Of a stretch of DNA of 10,954 bases, positions 1-6,746 are shown one piece after another (the first letter of the stretch is position 1; each line of letters starts with the position of its first letter). Under the pieces are notes generated by a model. It saw only the letters and a program-made list of their open reading frames with translations. It was not told the origin of the DNA and did not search any database. The stretch spans positions 1 through 10,954 of the forward strand of contig CAINVI010000166.1 of the NCBI GenBank assembly GCA_903854075.1, given 5' to 3'. The stretch comes from Candidatus Pollutiaquabacter sp. (GTDB lineage Bacteria; Bacteroidota; Bacteroidia; AKYH767-A; 2013-40CM-41-45). Made by a program: the position numbers and the translations under genes.

Positions 1-844
1 AGGTATTTATAACGTCACCGTTACTGATATCAACGGCTGTACGGGTTCAATTACTGTTCCGCTGGGCCAGCCGTCCCCAATCAATATCAATGCCGGTCCT
101 GACACCATCGTTTGCAGCGGGAATGCTGTTCAGTTGGACGCTCAGTTGGGTGCTGGCCAAACAGGGGTGTGGAGTTCAACCGGTTCCAGTCAAATTGTAT
201 TCTCCAATTTTAGCGATCCAACTGCCCTTGCATCTAATCTATCCGGCGGACAGAATGTTCTGACCTGGACGGTAACGAATACGAACGGTTGTTCCGGCGC
301 AGCTACTTTATCGGTGTTCAGTTATGGTAATATCGTGGCAACCGTTGGTACGGATACCTTTTTCTGTGGACTGCCAACTGTTCAACTGAATGGTAATTCC
401 GTTGTGGGCTTCCCCGGACAATGGTCTAGCAGCAATGGAGCATCCTTCAGTAATTTAATCGATCCACTGGCCCAGGCAGTAGTCAGAAATTATGGTCGTG
501 ATACGATTACCTGGACGATTTCCAACGGGGCATGTACCGTGTCTGATTATCGTGTATTGGACGCTCGTGAGTGCGGACTTCAGTTGCCATCGGCTTTTTC
601 ACCCAATGGTGATGGCAAAAACGATGGCTATGAAATCAAGGGTGTTTGGGAATATCCCGACAATCGTTTCCGCGTATTTAATCGCTGGGGCAACGAAGTA
701 TACCAGAAAGACGACTATGTTAATACTGATTGGGTTGGGCAAGGTAAAGACGGAGACCCTTTGCCGGATGGAACCTACTTTGTGATCTTTGAAGTAGTTG
801 GGGACGATATCCGACTGTCTACGTATGTGGATTTGCGCCGATAA
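1..844 (+). CDS. SprB-repeat / gliding-motility-associated surface protein, C-terminal part (type B T9SS cargo)
   Basis: This is the 3' end of a large secreted surface protein; the reading frame is open from base 2 to the TAA at 842-844, so the start lies left of the window. The first residues (about bases 2-88) are the tail of a SprB-type repeat, with the typical VTVTDINGC motif. Two Ig-like modules follow, at about 89-334 and 335-571. Each opens with a GxDT...C motif and closes with a W-T-(I/V) strand and a late cysteine. The last 88 residues (578-841) form a gliding-motility-associated C-terminal domain (CHU_C / TIGR04131-like), with SPNGDGKNDGYEIKG, VFNRWGNEVY and the LPDGTYF turn, ending in VDLRR. 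In the family this domain is a type B signal that targets proteins through the T9SS to the cell surface. The next gene encodes a paralogue with a very similar end, so the partial gene is probably an adhesin. Its ligand is unknown. A TTG at 134 and other internal starts are not the true start. Confidence 0.93.
   Translation, partial: GIYNVTVTDINGCTGSITVPLGQPSPININAGPDTIVCSGNAVQLDAQLGAGQTGVWSSTGSSQIVFSNFSDPTALASNLSGGQNVLTWTVTNTNGCSGAATLSVFSYGNIVATVGTDTFFCGLPTVQLNGNSVVGFPGQWSSSNGASFSNLIDPLAQAVVRNYGRDTITWTISNGACTVSDYRVLDARECGLQLPSAFSPNGDGKNDGYEIKGVWEYPDNRFRVFNRWGNEVYQKDDYVNTDWVGQGKDGDPLPDGTYFVIFEVVGDDIRLSTYVDLRR
578..841 (+). repeat. First copy of duplicated type B sorting domain (88 codons)
   Basis: This segment encodes the last 88 residues of the left-hand adhesin. 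It aligns without gaps to the last 88 residues of the next gene (5371-5634), with 69 identical positions by my hand count. Blocks such as YPDN, RVFNRWGNEVY, NTDW, PLPDGTYFVIFEVVG and TYVDLRR are unchanged. Silent positions differ widely between the copies, so this is an old or codon-diverged duplication, not a recent copy. Confidence 0.85.
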
Positions 845-853
845 CTTGTGGTA

Positions 854-900
854 ACACTACGTCCTCGTTTTCCCATTTTGGAATTAAAATGAGGAAGTGT
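854..900. other. Imperfect inverted repeat (hairpin) between the two adhesin genes
   Basis: The outer arm ACACT (854-858) pairs with AGTGT (896-900). The inner arm TCCTCGTTTT (862-871) pairs with AAAATGAGGA (886-895), with one G-U wobble. Three unpaired bases lie at 859-861 and the loop is 14 nt. It starts about 10 bp after the TAA of the upstream gene, where a terminator or RNA-stabilising 3' hairpin would sit. No T-run follows on the plus strand, so it is not a classic intrinsic terminator. Its role is unproven. Confidence 0.4.
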
Positions 901-933
901 GAAAAAGTGTGTTGAAAATAAAAAGTGAATTGA

Positions 934-952
934 GGGTGGTTCTGGGTGGTTC
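934..952. repeat. Tandem direct repeat GGGTGGTTC with 10-bp period
   Basis: GGGTGGTTC occurs at 934-942 and again at 944-952, separated by one T, so the copies lie about one helical turn apart. They sit about 105-125 bp upstream of the ATG of the 1526-residue adhesin gene. The spacing would suit a dimeric DNA-binding protein, but two copies of a 9-mer may be chance. No recognisable promoter box was found beside it. Confidence 0.3.
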
Positions 953-1056
953 AGGCCGACCTTGCTTAACAATAAGTAGGGGTGTTCGGGCTTAACGCGC
1001 ACACTGTTTTTCTTTTGATTTGTCCATCGTTTATTCACTGAAATCAATCACTTGAC

Positions 1057-4000
1057 ATGATAAAATCCCGATTGTCCAATTTCTTAAAAACCCGTGATGC
1101 TGTTTTTTTCGCGGTGAAAATTATGGCTGTTGTGGCCATTCTATGTTCCCTCGAGCTTTCAGAGATGCAAGCCCAGGTGAGTTGCGTAGGAAATGTTCCA
1201 GAGTACAACGTAGATCTCACCGGCCAACCCGGTGGTGTTTTCGTATTCCCAAGCCTCATCCGACAAGGAAATTGTTGTGGTACTACTTCTCCGGATCGTT
1301 GTTTGCGATTCAATATTACCCTCGATTCTGGCGCAGCGGCTGTGAGTTTTAATATCGTCTCCGGAGCTGTTCCTCCAGGTGCGCTTTTTTACCAGATCGA
1401 TTGTGGACCGCAGCAGGCGGTTGGTGAAGCAACGTGTCTGACCGGCTCCGGCGTATTGACGTTTTGTAAGCCTGGTAATAATGTCAATACCTACGAAGTG
1501 CGATCTATTCCAAAACCGCGCTTTCCGTTTGATGACTCTGTTCGGGTAGGTTGTAACAGTCAACTTGAAATTCTTGGTTTTCGCGATGATTCGATGTTTA
1601 TTACCTCGGTGTTCCCGGGAGCTCCGGGAGCTTATGACGCTTACCTGAGCTGCACGGTCGGCTGTTCCAATCCAACGTTTACTCCCGTTTCCGGCGGACC
1701 AACCTATGTGGATTACTTGATTAGTGGTTATCCGATTGCCGATCAGTGTGGGTTTAATACGCGTCAGTCGGATACAGTTCGATTGTATATCTATCCGGAG
1801 CTGGAGGTAACGGTATCGCCTAATCCAGGCTCGTATTGTCCAACATCATCCGGCGTAACCTTAGTAGCCTCCGTTAACGGTGGTTTTGGCGCATATTCCT
1901 ATGAGTGGTCCAACGGCACCTCTATAGTCGGTACATCATCTAACTACACAGCAACGGCAGCCGGCACCTATACGGTGGAAGTCATCGATGCATTAACCGA
2001 TTGTCCGGTTGATACTGCTGTCGTTCCGGTTTATCCGGCAAATATTTCGTTATCGCTGTCCGCTCAAAATGCAACGTGTAATAGTACGGCAAACGGTACT
2101 GCCACGGTCGCGGTGTCCGGTGGTACTTTGCCATACACCTATTTATGGTCTAATGGACAGACGACTTCCGCCATTTCGGGTTTGCCAGCCGGCAGTTATT
2201 CCGTAACCGTAACTGACGCCGGTGGTTGCGCCAATACGAATTCAGTGATTATTACAGATCCACCAACCCTGACCATAACGCTGGTGTCAGCCACCAATGT
2301 TGGTTGTAATGGGGAGTTTACCGGAGCAATTGACGTGGATGTGAATGGTGGAACCTTACCGTATACCTACAACTGGTCAAGCGGTGAAACCACTCCTGAC
2401 TTGGAAAATATTCCGGCAGGCACCTATACGCTGGATGTTACCGACACTCTCGGTTGCACAGCTTCGTTCACACAAGTAATTACAGAGCCTTCTACCCTGG
2501 ATCCGTTGATCTCCGGTACCACCGCCGTGGTCAATGATGTTTCATGCTACGGCGGTTCGGACGGATCGGTCACGTTGACGGTAATAGGAGGGACAGCGCC
2601 TTATACTTACCTGTGGTCCAACAGCGATACTTCAGCTACAATAATTAATCAGCCTCCCGGACAGCTGGAGGTGTTAATTCGTGACAGCAATGGCTGCTCC
2701 GCTTTTTTAGCTGTAGTAATTAATCAACCTGATTCTCTAGTAGCGGAGGTGTTATCCATTTCCTCTTTTGCCGGTGCTTACAATGTGTCTTGCTTTGGTG
2801 CTGCTAACGGGGAAGTTGATCTGGCTGTGTCCGGCGGTACGCCAGGCTATTCCTATCTTTGGTCTAACGCTACCGTCAACGAAGATCTCACCAATGTCGG
2901 GGCGGGTAATTATAGTGTAACTGTTACAGACGCTAACGGATGTACAACTTCGCAATCGGTAACATTGACGGAGCCGGCACAACTTGCAATTGACCTTTCC
3001 AGCCCTATAGCAGCCAATGGCTATAATATTTCTTGTAAAGGACAAAATTCCGGTCAGATCTTCAGTACCGTTAGTGGAGGAGCAGGTCCCTATACCTATA
3101 CATGGTCCACCGGTTCTCAGGATACGTCCTTGTTCGGGTTATTCGCGGGTTTCTATCAGTTGGACATCACAGATGCTAATGGTTGTACGACACTTGATAC
3201 TATAACCCTTACCGAGCCGGATACTCTTGTTCCTCTAATAACAGCAACCACAGTTTTTGGAAATTTGAATCTGGCGTGTAATGGTGATTCTAGCGGTGTG
3301 GCTACTGTTATCGTAACAGGTGGTGTACAGCCGTACTCTTATGTGTGGTCGGATGGTACCACCAACGATTCTATATTCTCGCAACCTGCCGGCGAAATCT
3401 GGGTGGTGGTCACGGATTCTAATCTCTGTATCGGTTCCGATACCGCCAATATTATCCAGCCGGATTTGCTGGAAGCTACTGTATCCGTCATAAATCTCGC
3501 CCAATGTAATGGAGCGGCTAACGGACAGATTGAAGCCAGTCCTTTTGGCGGTACTCCGGGATATGCTTTCCTCTGGTCTACCGGAGATACTACTGCAACG
3601 CTTAGTTCCGTCCCTGCAGGTTCATACACGATAATTGTTACAGATACGAACGGATGTACGTTTACAGCGACAGCCGACATTACCGAACCTGATCCGTTGG
3701 TGGGAACATTGACGCCGTTTGTGTACCCTTCCGGTGATAATGTCAGTTGCTTTGGAGTATCAGACGGTAGTATAGATGTTGCCGTTACTGGAGGCACCTC
3801 GCCATTTTCATATTTGTGGAATACAGCTGACACAACAGCAACATTGAGCGGCCTTTCAGTTGGTACATACAGCGTGACAATTACAGATGCCAACGGCTGT
3901 ACAGATCAGCAATCCATAACATTAGGTCAACCTAGTCAACTGGTGATTGATTCCATTGTAAGTCCGCAGTATCCCGGAGGAGTAAATGTCACCTGTAATG

Positions 4001-5637
4001 GCGGCACCAATGGATCTGTCAATTCATGGGTGTCCGGAGGCTCAGTTCCTTATGGTTATTATTGGTCAAACGGCGATACCACGCAGAATATCAGTGGGGT
4101 GTCTGTGTTTTATTATATTCTTACTGTAACCGATTTGAACGGGTGTGTGGTGGCGGATACGTCCGAGTTCCTTACGGAACCCGATATCTTAACAACTTCC
4201 GTCAGTTCGCAGACGGATGTGGATTGCTTCGGTAATGCATCGGGTAGTCTTACAGTAGCCGTTACAGCTGGTGGAACTCCGGGATTCCAGTATTCGCTGG
4301 ACGGAGTTACGTTTCAGTACAGCCCAACATTTGCTAACCTGGCAGCCGGTACTTACGCAATAACGGTGGTGGATACCAATGGTTGTACAGCTATACAAGG
4401 CGCATCCGTTGCTCAGCCGGTGGCTGTCCTATCTGCCACGGCTGGCAGTGTTTCTCCGGTAAGTTGCTATGGTGGTTCGACAGGAAGTGCAGTAGTTACG
4501 CCTGCAGGTGGAACTACTGACTACACCTATAGTCTGAACGGAAGCAGTTCGGTGAATGATTCTACTTTCCTGAACCTTTCTGCAGGTAATTATTCTGTTA
4601 CGGTCACGGACGCCAACGGCTGTGTTGCAACGGTTGGTTTTCTGGTCACCGAGTCGCCCCAGCTGGCCGGCAATATCACGACTGCCCCGGCTATTTGTAC
4701 CGCGGATAATGGTTCCACTACTGTTTCTATGATTGGTGGCGGTGGAACATACACTTACAGCTGGTCGCCTTCGGGAGGTTCCGGTTCAACAGCCAACGGC
4801 CTGGCCGCTGGAAACTATAGCGTGTTGGTTACCGATAATTTGGGCTGCACGATCTCTCTGTCTACTACCGTATCATTATCCAACCCGACATTAGCATCAG
4901 GAATTACTGTTTCCAATGCTACTTGTTTTGGTTATGATGATGGATCTGCAACTCTTGATCCAGTTACCGGCGGAACAGCTCCATTTACCTACGACTGGTC
5001 CAATGGCAATACAGCTTCCACTGCTACCGGTTTGTCGGCCGGTACAATTGCCGTAGATATCACCGACGCTAATGGTTGTGAATTAACCTTGAGTGCAACC
5101 GTTTCAGCACCTTCGTTACTGGCGGTGAGTGCAGGTAACGATACCTTAACGTGTCAGAGCCAGGCGCAGCTCAGTGCCAGCGCCGGTAGCGGACTTGCCG
5201 GAAGCTGGAGCGCCGATATCGGTCCTGCTTTTTCAGATCCATCCAGTCAATCATCGACCGTCACCGGCTTGAATGTAGGAGATAATTTCCTGATCTGGAC
5301 AGTAACGGATGGCGTTTGCTTTAATTCCGATACCGTAAATATAGCACGCGGATCATCTGACGAGTGTGAGTTGGAATTGCCTACCGCTATTTCCCCGAAC
5401 GGTGACTCCAAAAATGACGGATTTGAAATCAAAGGTTTGTGGATATATCCGGATAACGTATTCCGTGTATTCAATCGGTGGGGCAATGAGGTCTACAGTC
5501 GTGAGGACTACCGAAATACGGATTGGTTTGGCCAAAATAACGACGGTGAACCGCTTCCCGATGGCACCTATTTCGTGATATTCGAGGTGGTTGGAAAGGA
5601 TATTCGTCGTAATACTTACGTCGATCTTCGACGTTAA
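1057..5637 (+). CDS. SprB-like multi-repeat cell-surface adhesin with type B T9SS C-terminal domain
   Basis: A complete 1526-residue secreted protein. The N-terminus (residues 1-40) is a long Sec signal peptide: a basic stretch (KSR, KTR, K21), the hydrophobic segment MAVVAILCSL, and a likely cut after MQA before QVSC. The ATG at 1057 is preferred over the ATG at 1123, which would lose the positive charges. Residues about 41-245 form a cysteine-rich N-terminal region with 11 Cys, including a CCG motif and FCKPGNN. I have seen this type of region in other large Bacteroidota surface proteins but know no function for it. Residues about 250-325 are an Ig/PKD-like module. About 13 SprB-type repeats follow (330-1353), each with an early CxG, a central GGTxPYxYxWSxG and a late VTDxNGC. 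Another Ig-like module spans 1354-1435, and the type B sorting domain is 1439-1526. The family's model member, SprB of Flavobacterium johnsoniae, is a mobile gliding adhesin and is much longer. The PorP/SprF gene 100 bp downstream fits the sprB-sprF order. Calling it a true motility adhesin is inference; a static adhesin is equally possible. Confidence 0.93.
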   Translation: MIKSRLSNFLKTRDAVFFAVKIMAVVAILCSLELSEMQAQVSCVGNVPEYNVDLTGQPGGVFVFPSLIRQGNCCGTTSPDRCLRFNITLDSGAAAVSFNIVSGAVPPGALFYQIDCGPQQAVGEATCLTGSGVLTFCKPGNNVNTYEVRSIPKPRFPFDDSVRVGCNSQLEILGFRDDSMFITSVFPGAPGAYDAYLSCTVGCSNPTFTPVSGGPTYVDYLISGYPIADQCGFNTRQSDTVRLYIYPELEVTVSPNPGSYCPTSSGVTLVASVNGGFGAYSYEWSNGTSIVGTSSNYTATAAGTYTVEVIDALTDCPVDTAVVPVYPANISLSLSAQNATCNSTANGTATVAVSGGTLPYTYLWSNGQTTSAISGLPAGSYSVTVTDAGGCANTNSVIITDPPTLTITLVSATNVGCNGEFTGAIDVDVNGGTLPYTYNWSSGETTPDLENIPAGTYTLDVTDTLGCTASFTQVITEPSTLDPLISGTTAVVNDVSCYGGSDGSVTLTVIGGTAPYTYLWSNSDTSATIINQPPGQLEVLIRDSNGCSAFLAVVINQPDSLVAEVLSISSFAGAYNVSCFGAANGEVDLAVSGGTPGYSYLWSNATVNEDLTNVGAGNYSVTVTDANGCTTSQSVTLTEPAQLAIDLSSPIAANGYNISCKGQNSGQIFSTVSGGAGPYTYTWSTGSQDTSLFGLFAGFYQLDITDANGCTTLDTITLTEPDTLVPLITATTVFGNLNLACNGDSSGVATVIVTGGVQPYSYVWSDGTTNDSIFSQPAGEIWVVVTDSNLCIGSDTANIIQPDLLEATVSVINLAQCNGAANGQIEASPFGGTPGYAFLWSTGDTTATLSSVPAGSYTIIVTDTNGCTFTATADITEPDPLVGTLTPFVYPSGDNVSCFGVSDGSIDVAVTGGTSPFSYLWNTADTTATLSGLSVGTYSVTITDANGCTDQQSITLGQPSQLVIDSIVSPQYPGGVNVTCNGGTNGSVNSWVSGGSVPYGYYWSNGDTTQNISGVSVFYYILTVTDLNGCVVADTSEFLTEPDILTTSVSSQTDVDCFGNASGSLTVAVTAGGTPGFQYSLDGVTFQYSPTFANLAAGTYAITVVDTNGCTAIQGASVAQPVAVLSATAGSVSPVSCYGGSTGSAVVTPAGGTTDYTYSLNGSSSVNDSTFLNLSAGNYSVTVTDANGCVATVGFLVTESPQLAGNITTAPAICTADNGSTTVSMIGGGGTYTYSWSPSGGSGSTANGLAAGNYSVLVTDNLGCTISLSTTVSLSNPTLASGITVSNATCFGYDDGSATLDPVTGGTAPFTYDWSNGNTASTATGLSAGTIAVDITDANGCELTLSATVSAPSLLAVSAGNDTLTCQSQAQLSASAGSGLAGSWSADIGPAFSDPSSQSSTVTGLNVGDNFLIWTVTDGVCFNSDTVNIARGSSDECELELPTAISPNGDSKNDGFEIKGLWIYPDNVFRVFNRWGNEVYSREDYRNTDWFGQNNDGEPLPDGTYFVIFEVVGKDIRRNTYVDLRR
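2044..5115 (+). repeat. About 13 tandem SprB-type protein repeats (75-82 codons each)
   Basis: Residues 330-1353 of the adhesin divide into units starting near residues 330, 404, 480, 560, 641, 722, 803, 878, 960, 1043, 1121, 1201 and 1276. Each unit has the pattern (V/A)xC(N/F/Y)G, GxxxGxxxxxVxGGTxPYxYxWS, an LxAGxYxVxVTDxNGC turn and a closing TEP-like linker. Units 10 and 11 replace the central WSxG with YSLDG or YSLNG, and unit 12 begins with a variant AICTADNG. The nucleotide sequences of the units are strongly diverged, with no long identical DNA blocks seen. Repeats of this kind probably form a stacked beta-sandwich stalk. Confidence 0.85.
5371..5634 (+). repeat. Second copy of duplicated type B sorting domain (88 codons)
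   Basis: This segment encodes the last 88 residues of the 1526-residue adhesin, from LELPTAISPNGDSKNDG to VDLRR. It matches the copy at 578-841 at 69 of 88 residues. Differences cluster in the middle, for example SREDYRNTDWFGQNN against QKDDYVNTDWVGQGK, and at the residues just before TYVDLRR. The conserved SPNGDxKNDG, VFNRWGNEVY and LPDGTY blocks are those that define this family. Confidence 0.85.
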
Positions 5638-5737
5638 CCCGAATTAAGTAAGAGAATTTCGGATTGTTGAAACGCTAAAATATAATCTGCGTAAAACGAT
5701 AGGTCTAAGGACAAACAAACAATAACGATCGAAACCA

Positions 5738-6682
5738 ATGAGATCAATGTACAAGAAACTACTGATGATAGTGTTGCTGCTGAGTGGAGCGGTGAATACG
5801 AACGCCCAGCAGGATATCCTGCTCAGTCAATACATGTTCAATCACCTCTTGCTGAATCCAGGCTACGCCGGCAGTAAAGACTATATGATGAGCACCTTGC
5901 TTTACCGTAAGCAGTGGGTGAACTTCGAGGGAGCTCCTGAAACCCAGGTGGCAAGTATTCATGGTCCGCTCGGACTTACTAATTTTGGTTGGGGGGTGCT
6001 GCTCAGCCACGATCGTATTGGTGTGACTGATCGTACAGATGCATACCTTAATGGAGCATATCATCTCAAGGTCGGTGAAAAAATGAAACTCGGTCTCGGA
6101 CTTCGCTTTGGAGGCGGCTATTACTCCTACAATAATGCTGATCTAAAATATTGGGACAGCGGCGACCCTGTTTTCGAAGGTAATCGCACAACTAAATTCC
6201 TTCCCAACGTAGGAGCGGGTTTGTATCTCTATTCTCAGAAATTCTATGCCGGACTTTCGGTACCAACGGTCATCAGTTATGATCCTGAAAAAACATTAAG
6301 CATCGATCCCGGAAGCGGGGAAGTGGTTCCGCGTCAGGTACGTCACTCTTTTGCTACTGCTGGTGTGGCGTTGGAATTACATCCTGATGTGGTTATGAAG
6401 CCGAGTATTTTGGTGAAATACGTGGATAATGCACCGCTGGAAGCGGATTTCAATCTGAATTTCCTGCTTGCCAATTTCCTGTGGGTAGGCGGTAGCTACC
6501 GTACCGGTGATGCCTTGGTGGGACTAGTAGAGTTTCAACTTAGCAAAAAACTTCGCATCGGCTATAGTTACGACTTTACTTTTACTGACATCAAAGATTA
6601 CAGCGCAGGTTCACATGAATTCATGCTTGGCTATGATTTCGGATACGATATCATGAAAATGAAGACCCCTCGCTATTTCTAA
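5738..6682 (+). CDS. PorP/SprF-family type IX secretion outer-membrane protein
   Basis: A 314-residue outer-membrane beta-barrel of the PorP/SprF family. A signal peptide (residues 1-23: MRSMYKK, a leucine-rich core, then TNA before QQD) precedes the hallmark motif QYMFNHLLLNPGYAGS at 31-46. Alternating amphipathic strands follow, and the C-terminus has HEFMLGYDFGYD and ends TPRYF, with the terminal aromatic residue common in barrel proteins. Length and motifs are typical of the family. SprF of Flavobacterium johnsoniae is needed for secretion of SprB, and PorP of Porphyromonas gingivalis belongs to the T9SS core set. Genomes usually hold several paralogues, each near a type B cargo gene, so this copy probably serves the adhesin 100 bp upstream, and perhaps also the one before it. 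It is most like a dedicated SprF-type partner, not the core PorP, because no porKLMN genes are adjacent. ATG 5738 and ATG 5747 are both possible starts; no Shine-Dalgarno sequence separates them. Confidence 0.93.
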   Translation: MRSMYKKLLMIVLLLSGAVNTNAQQDILLSQYMFNHLLLNPGYAGSKDYMMSTLLYRKQWVNFEGAPETQVASIHGPLGLTNFGWGVLLSHDRIGVTDRTDAYLNGAYHLKVGEKMKLGLGLRFGGGYYSYNNADLKYWDSGDPVFEGNRTTKFLPNVGAGLYLYSQKFYAGLSVPTVISYDPEKTLSIDPGSGEVVPRQVRHSFATAGVALELHPDVVMKPSILVKYVDNAPLEADFNLNFLLANFLWVGGSYRTGDALVGLVEFQLSKKLRIGYSYDFTFTDIKDYSAGSHEFMLGYDFGYDIMKMKTPRYF

Positions 6683-6746
6683 GTCGGAGCAAGCGATCAG
6701 ACAAAATTTCACTTTTGAGTAACAGAACTTAATAGAACCAAACGAT

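Noticed and set aside
3339..3893. 184-codon open frame on the minus strand inside the adhesin repeats
   Set aside because: It lies wholly antisense to the repeats, and its residues echo the repeat units read backwards (recurring VSVT, AVVSP and GVPP patterns). It has no recognisable domain and is a by-product of repeat composition.
5639..5662. Short bulged hairpin just after the stop of the 1526-residue adhesin gene
   Set aside because: It has only 7 pairs with a bulge and no following T-run; too weak to call a terminator. The downstream gene is probably co-transcribed.
5667..5686. TTGAAA and TATAAT boxes upstream of the PorP/SprF gene
   Set aside because: The two boxes are only 8 bp apart, and Bacteroidota housekeeping promoters use a different consensus (TTG / TAnnTTTG), so the match is likely chance in an AT-rich gap.
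6707..6716. CACTTTTG as a possible -7 promoter box before the OmpA lipoprotein gene
   Set aside because: It differs from TAnnTTTG at the first base and no TTG element lies at the expected distance upstream.
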